Source: an uncultured Lachnospiraceae bacterium (lineage in GTDB: Bacteria > Bacillota > Clostridia > Lachnospirales > Lachnospiraceae). Taken from it: DNA of 64,000 nucleotides. A program made the position numbers and the translations under genes. Within the stretch, counting starts at the first letter, position 1. Every line of letters begins with the position of its first letter. Shown piece by piece: positions 1 through 6,068 of the stretch. The notes under the pieces were generated by a model. It saw only the letters and a list, made by a program, of their open reading frames with translations. It had not been told where the DNA came from and searched no databases. The stretch covers positions 37,430 through 101,429 of the forward strand of contig CADAIL010000022.1 of NCBI GenBank assembly GCA_902788035.1, read 5' to 3'.

Positions 1-40
1 AAGCAAAAACTTTTTTATTTTTCGCAAATAATTTTAATCC

Positions 41-311
41 GACGCAATTCATGCAGGCTGCAGCCAGGTTCAAGGACCGGCGCAGTTCATGCAGGCTGCA
101 GCCAGGTTCAAGGACCAACGCAGTTCATGCAGGCTGCAGCCAGGTTCAAGGCCGGCGCAGTTCATGCAGGCTGCAGCCAGATTCAAGGACCGGCGCAGTT
201 CATGCAGGCTGCAGCCAGGTTCAAGGACCGGCGCAGTTCATGCAGGCTGCAACCAGGTTCAAGGACCGGCGCAGTTCATGCAGGCTGCAACCAGGTTCAA
301 GGACCGGCGCA
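41..311. repeat. 38-bp tandem repeat array, seven copies
   Basis: Seven head-to-tail copies of a 38-bp unit containing CAGTTCATGCAGGCTGCAGC, with the ATG of successive units at 51, 89, 127, 164, 202, 240 and 278. The third unit is one base shorter (37 bp) and a few units carry single substitutions, such as GCAACC for GCAGCC. Each unit holds the palindrome GGCTGCAGCC. The segment CAGTTCATGCAGGCTG resembles the end of the dispersed element described at 44328 (CAGCTCAGACAGGCTG), so the array may be an expansion of such an end; that link is inference. Long overlapping open frames cross the array in several phases only because the unit lacks stop codons; I do not regard them as genes. Confidence 0.93.
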
Positions 312-465
312 AACATCATCTTCATCGAAAAACGCAGGTCCTTTCTGTGAGCTTAAAAAGCTAAAGCTTTTTGATCTCACAGGGAAGTACCTACAATGTT
401 TTCTCATGAAGATGAATGCTTTGCCGCCGGTAACCAAAGTATATGTGCAGCCTGTATGAACTGCT
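312..465 (-). repeat. Decayed copy of dispersed hairpin element (reverse orientation)
   Basis: The stretch begins CATCATCTTCATCGAAAAAC and runs through CTTTGCCGCCGGTAACC to GTGCAGCCTGTATGAACTG. It is the reverse complement, with substitutions, of the element at about 37280-37500 and 44328-44660. The arms around GCAGGTCC and the partner GGGAAGTACCT still pair imperfectly. It abuts the tandem array on its left. No target duplication is visible, so I treat it as an old copy. Confidence 0.7.
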
Positions 466-476
466 GCCAAATAAGC

Positions 477-539
477 TTCCACCCACATGCGGTTTTGCAG
501 CTCCTACGAACGTGATGCTCTGCTGTTACTCTTCCCAGT
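477..539. repeat. Dispersed repeat, GCAGCTCCTA / CTCTGCTGTTAC family, copy 1
   Basis: A segment with TTCCACCCACATGCGG, GCAGCTCCTACGAACG and CTCTGCTGTTACTCTTCCC. It closely resembles 22960-23018 and, in its right half, 63207-63267. All three copies lie between genes. Its function is unknown. It does not look coding. Confidence 0.6.
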
Positions 540-560
540 TCAAGGATCGCTCGCAAGACA

Positions 561-582
561 TGGCGCGGGATTCGGGTCAGCG
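561..582. repeat. 22-bp dispersed sequence, copy 1
   Basis: The 22 bases beginning TGGCGCGGGATTCGGG are identical to 47304-47325, about 47 kb away, where they also lie between genes. It is probably the remnant of a longer dispersed element. Confidence 0.65.
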
Positions 583-602
583 CGTTGTTCTTCTTGGTCT
601 TC

Positions 603-811
603 GTAACAGTTCCGAAAAGCTGCTCTTCCGATTCACTTCCGGCGGCAAAGTATCCATCTTCGTGAGAAAAACATTGCAGGTCCGACCGAGAGATCGCGCA
701 TGGGCGGCTTGTCGCCCGCGCAAGCTCGCAGGGCAGGAGCTGCGTTTTTCGATGAAGATGATGCTTGACGCCGGATCTCGAAACTCACGTGCAGCCTGTC
801 GGAACTGTCTC
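603..811 (+). repeat. Dispersed hairpin element (GTAACAG ends), degenerate copy
   Basis: Starts GTAACAGTTCCGAAAAGCTG and ends CAGCCTGTCGGAACTGTCTC, which are imperfect inverted repeats. The interior shares CATCTTCGTGAGAAAAACATTG, GGTCCGACCGAGAGATCGCG and TTTTTCGATGAAGATGAT (each within this span) with the copies at 37280 and 44328. The flanks do not show a target duplication. See the copy at 44328 for the intact form. Confidence 0.8.
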
Positions 812-871
812 ATAGTGCTCGGCAGTTATTCGTGATGAATTCACAAGTGGTGAATTCACACAGAATGAAAT

Positions 872-901
872 TCATCCACAGAATCATCCACATTATCCAC
901 A
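872..901 (+). promoter_or_regulatory. Cluster of three DnaA-box-like sites
   Basis: TCATCCACA at 872-880, TCATCCACA at 884-892 and a perfect TTATCCACA at 893-901 lie on the same strand, spaced 12 and 9 bp apart. Weaker relatives (TTCACACAG and TGTTCACAC) are nearby. TTATCCACA is the consensus DnaA box. dnaA, dnaN, rpmH and other usual origin markers are absent from the window, so this could be a DnaA-titrating or regulatory cluster or chance, not necessarily oriC. The rest of 840-1010 shows nothing I can name. A short frame across it (832-1092) has no convincing start or composition. Confidence 0.45.
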
Positions 902-1013
902 AATCCACCGCCCACACTGTTCACACAGCACGCCGATTGGGTTTTCGAATCATTTTGTCATCCCGAATCAAAGAAATATTCAGACATAAAGCGCAAATGC
1001 ATCCTCCTTTCAC

Positions 1014-1057
1014 GAAAAAAGCGGACAGTCCACCCGCGTTACCGGATGACTGCCCGC
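1014..1057 (-). terminator. Rho-independent terminator of the flavoprotein gene
   Basis: On the minus strand GCGGGCAGTC pairs with GACTGTCCGC (one G-T wobble) and is followed by TTTTTT. It lies about 40 bp beyond the stop codon of the flavodiiron gene. Confidence 0.85.
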
Positions 1058-1094
1058 CTTTGAGCCAATTCATGTACACTGAAACGATATGAAA

Positions 1095-2294
1095 TTACGC
1101 CTCTGTGACCGCCTCCACGAAGACATCGAGGGCTTCCTCGTCTGACGCATGGAGCGCGCTCTTAATTGTCAACACGTTATCCACAATCTTCACATTCTTG
1201 AGTGTGGATAATTTCTCGTTCATGAGCTTTGCGGAGACCGGTGCCCATGTGCCGTTCTGAGCGAGAGCGATGACCTTATTCTGAACTGTCAGGCACTCCA
1301 TGTCATGAAGGAGGTTGGCTACCGGCAGATAGATGCCGTTGTTGTATGTCGGGGAGAAGATGACGATCTTGCCGACTCTCCAGATCTCGCCGATGATATT
1401 GGACGAATGTGTCTTGGAGATATCATAGACCTTGACATCCTTGCCGCTCTTTGCGCGGAGTTTTGCTGCAAATGCCTCAGCCGCCGAAGCTGTATGTCCA
1501 TACAGAGATCCGTAGATAACGACGATTCCGTCATCTTCCGGCTCGTACTTGCTCCACTTCTGGTATTTGTCGATGAACCATGCGATGTGCTCGCCTCTCC
1601 AGACCGGTCCGTGCAGCGGGCAGATGAACTTGATGTCGATCTTGGCAGCCTTCTTCAGGACAGCCTGGACCTGTGCGCCGTACTTGCCGACGATATTTGC
1701 ATAATATCTTCTCGCGTCATCGAGATAGTCCTTCTCGAAGTCGTAATCATCAGCGAAGATGCTGGATTCGAGCGCGCCGAATGTGCCGAACGCGTCTGCG
1801 GAGAAGAGTGTGCCTGTCAATGTGTCATATGCGAACATAGCTTCCGGCCAGTGGACCATCGGAGCCATGACGAATGCAAATGTATGCGCGCCTGTTGAAA
1901 GAGTCTCTCCCTCTTTGACGACGATTTTCTTCATGTCTGCCGTCTCCGGGAAGTAGTTCTTCATCATCTGGAATGTCTTGACATTTCCGACCAGCGTGAG
2001 TTCCGGGTGCATTGCTGCCACTGTCGCGATCTGAGAGCAGTGATCCGGCTCCATATGAAGAACAACCAGGTAATCGAGCGGACGGCCGTTCAGCGCCGTT
2101 TTAAGATTCTCGAGATACTGGTCCGAGATGGAAATATCAGCTGTGTCGAAGACCACGGTCTTCTCATCGAGCACGATATAGCTGTTGTAAGAGACGCCCT
2201 TCGGGAGCGGGAACAGATTCTCAAAGAGAGCCAGTCTTCTGTCGCTGCCGCCGATCCAGTAAATGTCCTTGGTTACTTCCTGGATATTGATCAT
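1095..2294 (-). CDS. fprA: FprA-type flavodiiron protein (A-type flavoprotein)
   Basis: A 399-residue cytoplasmic flavodiiron protein, which in anaerobes reduces O2 to water and/or NO to N2O. The N-terminal half is a metallo-beta-lactamase fold with diiron ligands visible: HMEPDH around residues 80-85, HWPEAM near 148, the aspartate in LFSADAFG, and CPLHGPVWR near 228. The C-terminal third is a flavodoxin domain beginning IVVIYGSLYGHTASAAEA, with the FMN phosphate loop. I chose the ATG at 2294 because GGAGGAAGTATT precedes it; an in-frame upstream start at 2327 lacks such a site. Length matches the family. It is a single-gene unit with its own terminator. Family assignment is firm. Which gas is the main substrate cannot be told from sequence. 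Confidence 0.95.
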   Translation of the reverse strand: MINIQEVTKDIYWIGGSDRRLALFENLFPLPKGVSYNSYIVLDEKTVVFDTADISISDQYLENLKTALNGRPLDYLVVLHMEPDHCSQIATVAAMHPELTLVGNVKTFQMMKNYFPETADMKKIVVKEGETLSTGAHTFAFVMAPMVHWPEAMFAYDTLTGTLFSADAFGTFGALESSIFADDYDFEKDYLDDARRYYANIVGKYGAQVQAVLKKAAKIDIKFICPLHGPVWRGEHIAWFIDKYQKWSKYEPEDDGIVVIYGSLYGHTASAAEAFAAKLRAKSGKDVKVYDISKTHSSNIIGEIWRVGKIVIFSPTYNNGIYLPVANLLHDMECLTVQNKVIALAQNGTWAPVSAKLMNEKLSTLKNVKIVDNVLTIKSALHASDEEALDVFVEAVTEA

Positions 2295-2363
2295 AATACT
2301 TCCTCCATCCTGATTTTTATGATTCAATTTACTTATAACTGCATGTCATATTCCGGGTCCTGT

Positions 2364-2534
2364 CTATAAGACCCGGCGCGGGATCCGTACAGTGTCGTCT
2401 GATACAATTCCGGACTGAATCCACACGATATACATATTATATTTGAAATAAACTCCGACTGCAAGAAGTACATCACTTTTGGCTGAAGCCCCTGCCCCGC
2501 TGCCGGACTGCACTTTGATGCACCTCGCTGTGAG
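2364..2534 (-). pseudogene. Displaced 3' end of the pyruvate-kinase-like gene
   Basis: This stretch is the original tail of the gene at 4505-5695, cut off by the insertion sequence. Read on the minus strand in the same frame, the duplicated 99 bp (2436-2534) encode the 33 residues ending GVYFKYN. They then continue into 23 further codons (MYIVWIQSG... ending RVL) and stop with TAG at 2364. No start codon or ribosome-binding site serves it, so it is a fragment. A hairpin, CCGGGTC then GACCCGG, spans the stop codon and may be the old terminator. Confidence 0.8.
2436..2534. repeat. 99-bp direct repeat (target duplication), left copy
   Basis: Begins ATTATATTTGAAATAAACTC and ends CTCGCTGTGAG. It is identical to 4547-4645. 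The two copies exactly bracket the insertion sequence. The flanking bases differ on both sides, which defines the duplication precisely. IS1634 of Mycoplasma mycoides is known for long, variable-length target duplications, and this fits that behaviour. Confidence 0.95.
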
Positions 2535-4546
2535 AGAAGAAATCGCGGCAGGCCTTATAGGGCCTGCTTTTTCGTGTCAAATTTTATTCATTTTTATGTA
2601 GCTATTTGTAGCTATATGTGGTATAATGTTCCCAGGAGGGTACTATATCATGAAACTGACTGTCTCCAAATCAAAGAACTCGGCATCTTTCTATGTCCAG
2701 AAGAGCATCCGGAAGCCCGACGGTTCCGTGACGACCATCACGATCGAAAAGCTCGGGAACCTCGATGAGGTGAAGACCAGGGCACAGGGCATGGATCCTT
2801 ATAAGTGGGCGCAGGAATACGTGAATGAGCTCAACCGGAGGGAATATGAAGACCAAAAAGCGATCATCATCCCGTTCTCTCCGTCCAAGCTCCTCAAAGA
2901 GAACGAACAGAGGCTCTACAACTGCGGCTATCTGTTCCTGCAGTCCGTCTATTATTCGCTCGGCCTCAAGGAGATCTGTGCTTCGATAACGGACAAGTAC
3001 GACTTCCAATACGACCTGAACGACATCCTTTCACGGCTCGTTTTTACAAGGATCCTCTATCCGGGATCAAAACTTTCTTCAAATAAGCAGGCTTCCCTCT
3101 TTATAGAGCAGCCTTCCTTCGGGCTCCACGACATCTACCGTGCGCTCAGCGTCCTCGCGGCCGAGAACGACCTTATCCAGTCCCGGCTCTATAAGAACAG
3201 CCATACTGTCGTTGAACGCCGAAAGGATATCCTCTATTACGACTGCACGAACTTTTTCTTTGAAATAGAGGAAGCAGATGACCTGCGGAAGTATGGCCGG
3301 AGCAAACAGCACCAGCCCCTCCCGGTCGTCGGGATGGGCATGTTCATGGACCACGACGGGATCCCTCTGGCCTTTGACATTTACCCGGGGAACAAAAATG
3401 AACAGCCGACCCTGAAGCCCCTTGAAAAGAAAGTGATTAAGGACTACGGGCTGGAGGAGATCATAGTATGTACCGATGCCGGCCTTTCTTCAAAAGGGAA
3501 CCGGAAATACAATGACCTCTCCATCGGCGGCAAACAGATACGGGGATATATAACGACCCAGTCCGTAAAGCAGCTCCCTGATTATTTACAGGAGTTCGCG
3601 CTCGGTACGGACGGCTGGAAGCTGCCGGGAGACGACCAGACGGAATACGACCTCAATGATCTCGATGAGGACATTGATCTTGACAGGATCTTCTATAAGG
3701 AGCGCTGGATCAAGGAAGACCTGTCCGGAAGGAAGCTCCGTGAAGGAGCAAAGCCCCTCGAACAGAGGCTGATCGTTTCCTTTTCCCTGAAATACAGGAA
3801 TTATCAGAGAAAGATCCGGCAGGGGCAGATCGACAGGGCGAACGAACTGATAAAGAGCGGACGATATAAACAGCGTCCGAAGAACCAGAACGACCCTCAC
3901 CGCTTCATAGGGAAACATCCGATGACTGAGGACGGCGAGGCCTGCACGAAAGAAGATGTTTTTCTTGATGAAAACCTGATCCGCGAAGAAGAGAAATATG
4001 ACGGGTTCTATGCCGTCTGTACAAACCTAGAGAACAAGAGCGTCTCGGAGATTGTCCGGATTAACAAAAAAAGGTGGGAGATCGAAGAATGCTTCCGGAT
4101 CATGAAGACAGAGTTCAGGGCAAGGCCGGTATACCTGCGGAAGGAAGACCGGATTAAGGCCCACTTCCTGACCTGTTACATAGCACTCATGGTATACAGG
4201 ATCCTTGAAAAGAAACTGGAAGAAAAGTATACCTGTACAGATATCATAGAGACTTTGAGGACAATGATGATGTTCCGCCCCGGTGAGAAGCTCGGTTACA
4301 TACCTGCATACACACGCACAGACCTGACAGATGCCCTTCACGAGACGTTCGGCTTCAGGACCGATTACGAGATAATCACGGATGTAAATATGAAAAAGGT
4401 GATCCGGATGACAAAGGTCAAACCGAGAAAAAGCAGGGAAAAAAGCAAAAAAAGTAATAATATATAGCTACGTTTTTGTATAAATGAAAATACGGGAGAA
4501 CCCTTTAATTTAAAGGCTCTTCCGCATTCTTACTGTCAAAGACAGG
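2535..4546 (+). mobile_element. IS1634-type insertion sequence
   Basis: A 2.0-kb element with one transposase gene, bracketed by the identical 99-bp repeats. The ends are only weakly inverted: GCGGCAGGCCTT near 2545 resembles the complement of AAGGCTCTTCCGC near 4513-4525, set back a few bases from the right boundary. The left end also carries a small hairpin (AGGCC TTATA GGCCT) that may shield the transposase from outside transcription. The identical repeats and intact transposase point to recent insertion. Confidence 0.9.
2650..4467 (+). CDS. IS1634-family DDE transposase
   Basis: A 605-residue DDE transposase that cuts and rejoins the IS ends. The family is recognisable from the N-terminal MKLTVSKSKN...FYVQKSIR region and the RNase-H-like core. 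Likely catalytic residues are the aspartate in YYDCTNF (about 191), the aspartate in CTDAGL (about 272) and the glutamate in RWEIEECFRIMK (about 474). The tail is strongly basic and rich in lysine and serine. I start it at the ATG at 2650 because AGGAGGGTACTATATC precedes it; the ATG at 2626 would overlap that ribosome-binding site. The frame is intact and full length, so the enzyme may be active. Confidence 0.93.
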   Translation: MKLTVSKSKNSASFYVQKSIRKPDGSVTTITIEKLGNLDEVKTRAQGMDPYKWAQEYVNELNRREYEDQKAIIIPFSPSKLLKENEQRLYNCGYLFLQSVYYSLGLKEICASITDKYDFQYDLNDILSRLVFTRILYPGSKLSSNKQASLFIEQPSFGLHDIYRALSVLAAENDLIQSRLYKNSHTVVERRKDILYYDCTNFFFEIEEADDLRKYGRSKQHQPLPVVGMGMFMDHDGIPLAFDIYPGNKNEQPTLKPLEKKVIKDYGLEEIIVCTDAGLSSKGNRKYNDLSIGGKQIRGYITTQSVKQLPDYLQEFALGTDGWKLPGDDQTEYDLNDLDEDIDLDRIFYKERWIKEDLSGRKLREGAKPLEQRLIVSFSLKYRNYQRKIRQGQIDRANELIKSGRYKQRPKNQNDPHRFIGKHPMTEDGEACTKEDVFLDENLIREEEKYDGFYAVCTNLENKSVSEIVRINKKRWEIEECFRIMKTEFRARPVYLRKEDRIKAHFLTCYIALMVYRILEKKLEEKYTCTDIIETLRTMMMFRPGEKLGYIPAYTRTDLTDALHETFGFRTDYEIITDVNMKKVIRMTKVKPRKSREKSKKSNNI

Positions 4547-5695
4547 ATTATATTTGAAATAAACTCCGACTGCAAGAAGTACATCACTTTTGGCTGAAGC
4601 CCCTGCCCCGCTGCCGGACTGCACTTTGATGCACCTCGCTGTGAGTTCTTCCGCGCAGGCCGCCGTCTTCGCAAGATAGCTGATGACATCCACCGGATAC
4701 TGTCCCACCGCAGTCTCGCCCGTAACCATGACGGACGCCGCGCCGTCGAGGACCGCGTTAAATATGTCGGAGACCTCCGCCCTGGTCGGCACTGCGCTCT
4801 TCTCCATCGACGCCAGCATCTGAGTTACGACCATGAACGGAACGCCGGCATTCCGGCACTTTTCCGCGATCATTTTCTGCACCGCCGGAAGCTCCCACAG
4901 CGGGACCGCGTTTCCGAGATCCCCTCTCGCTATGACGATCTCATCTGACACGGGAAGCAATTCATCGAGGCACTTCACTCCGTCCATGTTTTCTATTTTG
5001 GCAAATATCCTTATATCTCCTGCACCAGCCTCATAAAGCGCCTGTCTGACAGTCTCGATGTCCTGCCTGTCTCTCACAAATGGCTGCATGACCGCCGTGA
5101 CACCGTATTCTTTTGCGACGCGGATGTTGGCAAGGTCGGTCTCCGTCATCGTCGGCGTGCGGATTGAAACGCCCGGCAGCGCAATGCTCTTTCTGCCTGT
5201 CAGCGTCCCGCCTCGAATGATCCGGCAGAACGCCCCTCCCTCTGTCTGAGCAGATACCTCAAGCAGGATTTTTCCGTCATCGAGAAGGACCTCCTGGCCT
5301 TCCGCAAGGAAGGGAACTATGCTGTCCGGAACGGGCACCTTCGGCAGAGGTTGTAAACTGCCGGCATCATGCGTCGTATCACTATCGTCGGCCGACCCGT
5401 TTTCCCGCACCGCAATGCTGCACTGATTTCCCAGAAATACCGTCTGCTCCTCATGAAGGGGCAGAGGCTCCATACTGCCGACCCGAAGCTCCGGTCCCTG
5501 CATATCAATAAGAAGCTGTGGGCTCACCCCGGCCTCCGCGGCAGCTTTATGCAGGTTCTCTATGAGCGGCGCTGACTCCTTCAGCGTCACATGCGAGAGA
5601 TTGAGACGAATGCCGGTCATCCCGGTCTCAAACATTTTATGAAGGACCGCTGCCTCGCGGCAGGCAGGTCCGATTGTACCGTATATATCCAGCAT
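4505..5695 (-). CDS. Short pyruvate-kinase-like protein, C-terminus rewritten by IS
   Basis: A 396-residue protein matching the catalytic core of pyruvate kinase (phosphoenolpyruvate plus ADP to pyruvate plus ATP) but lacking the usual C-terminal allosteric domain. Visible signatures are YGTIGPAC at the N-terminus, RLNLSH near 32, IDMQGPELRVG near 63-73, the active-site lysine in FAKIENMDGV, VIARGDLG, and PTRAEVSD followed by VMVTGETAVGQYPV. The last 13 codons and the stop come from the insertion sequence; the native tail was 23 other residues now stranded at 2364-2435. Most of the core is untouched, so function may survive. GAGGTG precedes the ATG at 5695. The chemistry may differ from true pyruvate kinase given the short form. 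Confidence 0.8.
   Translation of the reverse strand: MLDIYGTIGPACREAAVLHKMFETGMTGIRLNLSHVTLKESAPLIENLHKAAAEAGVSPQLLIDMQGPELRVGSMEPLPLHEEQTVFLGNQCSIAVRENGSADDSDTTHDAGSLQPLPKVPVPDSIVPFLAEGQEVLLDDGKILLEVSAQTEGGAFCRIIRGGTLTGRKSIALPGVSIRTPTMTETDLANIRVAKEYGVTAVMQPFVRDRQDIETVRQALYEAGAGDIRIFAKIENMDGVKCLDELLPVSDEIVIARGDLGNAVPLWELPAVQKMIAEKCRNAGVPFMVVTQMLASMEKSAVPTRAEVSDIFNAVLDGAASVMVTGETAVGQYPVDVISYLAKTAACAEELTARCIKVQSGSGAGASAKSDVLLAVGVYFKYNPVFDSKNAEEPLN
4547..4645. repeat. 99-bp direct repeat (target duplication), right copy
   Basis: Identical to 2436-2534. Here it forms codons 351-383 of the pyruvate-kinase-like gene, so the target of insertion was inside that gene's 3' end. Confidence 0.95.
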
Positions 5696-5741
5696 AATTG
5701 CACCTCGATTGTCGATTTGCCGCCTGGTAAGTAATCACTGC

Positions 5742-5770
5742 TTGACGAACATATTTCACTCTGTTAACAT
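5742..5770 (+). promoter_or_regulatory. Promoter of the 27-residue ORF
   Basis: TTGACG at 5742-5747 and TAACAT at 5765-5770 are separated by 17 bp, a good sigma-70-type match. The predicted start near 5777 gives a leader of about 75 bases before the small ORF. The leader opens with a hairpin, CCCGC TTTAT GCGGG. Confidence 0.6.
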
Positions 5771-5825
5771 AATGTAACCCGCTTTATGCGGGCGAGGAGC
5801 ACTGCATAGCGGCAGGCGGTTGGCC

Positions 5826-5848
5826 ATCATTCTCCAAAAGGAGGTGAT
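5826..5848 (+). promoter_or_regulatory. Hairpin masking the ribosome-binding site
   Basis: ATCATTCTCC (5826-5835), loop AAAA, then GGAGGTGAT (5840-5848) pair with a single bulge. The full AGGAGGTG ribosome-binding site is therefore buried in its own leader. Self-sequestration of the Shine-Dalgarno is a hallmark of type I toxin mRNAs. Confidence 0.65.
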
Positions 5849-5851
5849 TGC

Positions 5852-5935
5852 ATGCCTATTACACTTACATTCCATGTGTTTGGTTTTACCATCACAGTCC
5901 GTGTAAAGAGCAACAACCGCCACTCGGCCAAGTGA
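5852..5935 (+). CDS. 27-residue peptide, candidate type I toxin
   Basis: A short ORF encoding MPITLTFHVFGFTITVRV followed by KSNNRHSAK. The first 18 residues are hydrophobic and could form a beta strand or a membrane-active segment; the tail is basic. The ribosome-binding site AAAGGAGGTGATTGC is near perfect but lies in a hairpin. Convergent promoters flank the ORF, one for the mRNA and one for an opposing RNA, and a hairpin overlaps the last codons. I do not recognise a named family. A type I toxin fits best from architecture. A regulatory leader peptide is the alternative, but no gene follows on this strand. Confidence 0.6.
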   Translation: MPITLTFHVFGFTITVRVKSNNRHSAK

Positions 5936-6003
5936 CGGTTGTCTGTAATTAAACCACTGTTTTTGTCCTGAGGTCAACCGCTTGTCGCAGTGTTCCTCTT
6001 TCT
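5905..6003 (-). ncRNA. Putative antisense RNA to the 27-residue ORF
   Basis: A promoter on the minus strand at 6010-6038 would start a transcript near 6003 that runs across the 3' end of the small ORF. A hairpin (CAACCG-CACT paired with AGTG-CGGTTG, 5914-5941) followed on the minus strand by TTGCTCTTT could end it near 5905. This is the layout of clostridial type I antitoxin RNAs. The RNA could instead read through as the leader of the pyruvate-kinase-like gene. Confidence 0.45.
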
Positions 6004-6009
6004 TGTTTT

Positions 6010-6038
6010 ATGATAAGGCATCCGATTATATTTGTCAA
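6010..6038 (-). promoter_or_regulatory. Strong promoter facing the small ORF
   Basis: On the minus strand a perfect TTGACA (6033-6038) is followed after 17 bp by TATCAT (6010-6015). It lies just outside the 3' end of the penicillin-binding-protein gene and points toward the 27-residue ORF. Confidence 0.65.
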
Positions 6039-6068
6039 GTTCGGGCAATTCTCCAGATCAAGCCTACC

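Noticed and set aside
41..311. CRISPR array
   Set aside because: The units are continuous 38-bp tandem repeats with no unique spacers, and no cas genes are present.
51..459. Overlapping open frames of 90-110 codons in the tandem repeats
   Set aside because: They exist in all three forward phases because the 38-bp unit lacks stops; there is no ribosome-binding site and composition follows the repeat, not codon use.
443..1092. Open frames at 443-835 and 832-1092
   Set aside because: They cross repeat copies and the DnaA-box stretch, have no family resemblance and no convincing start.
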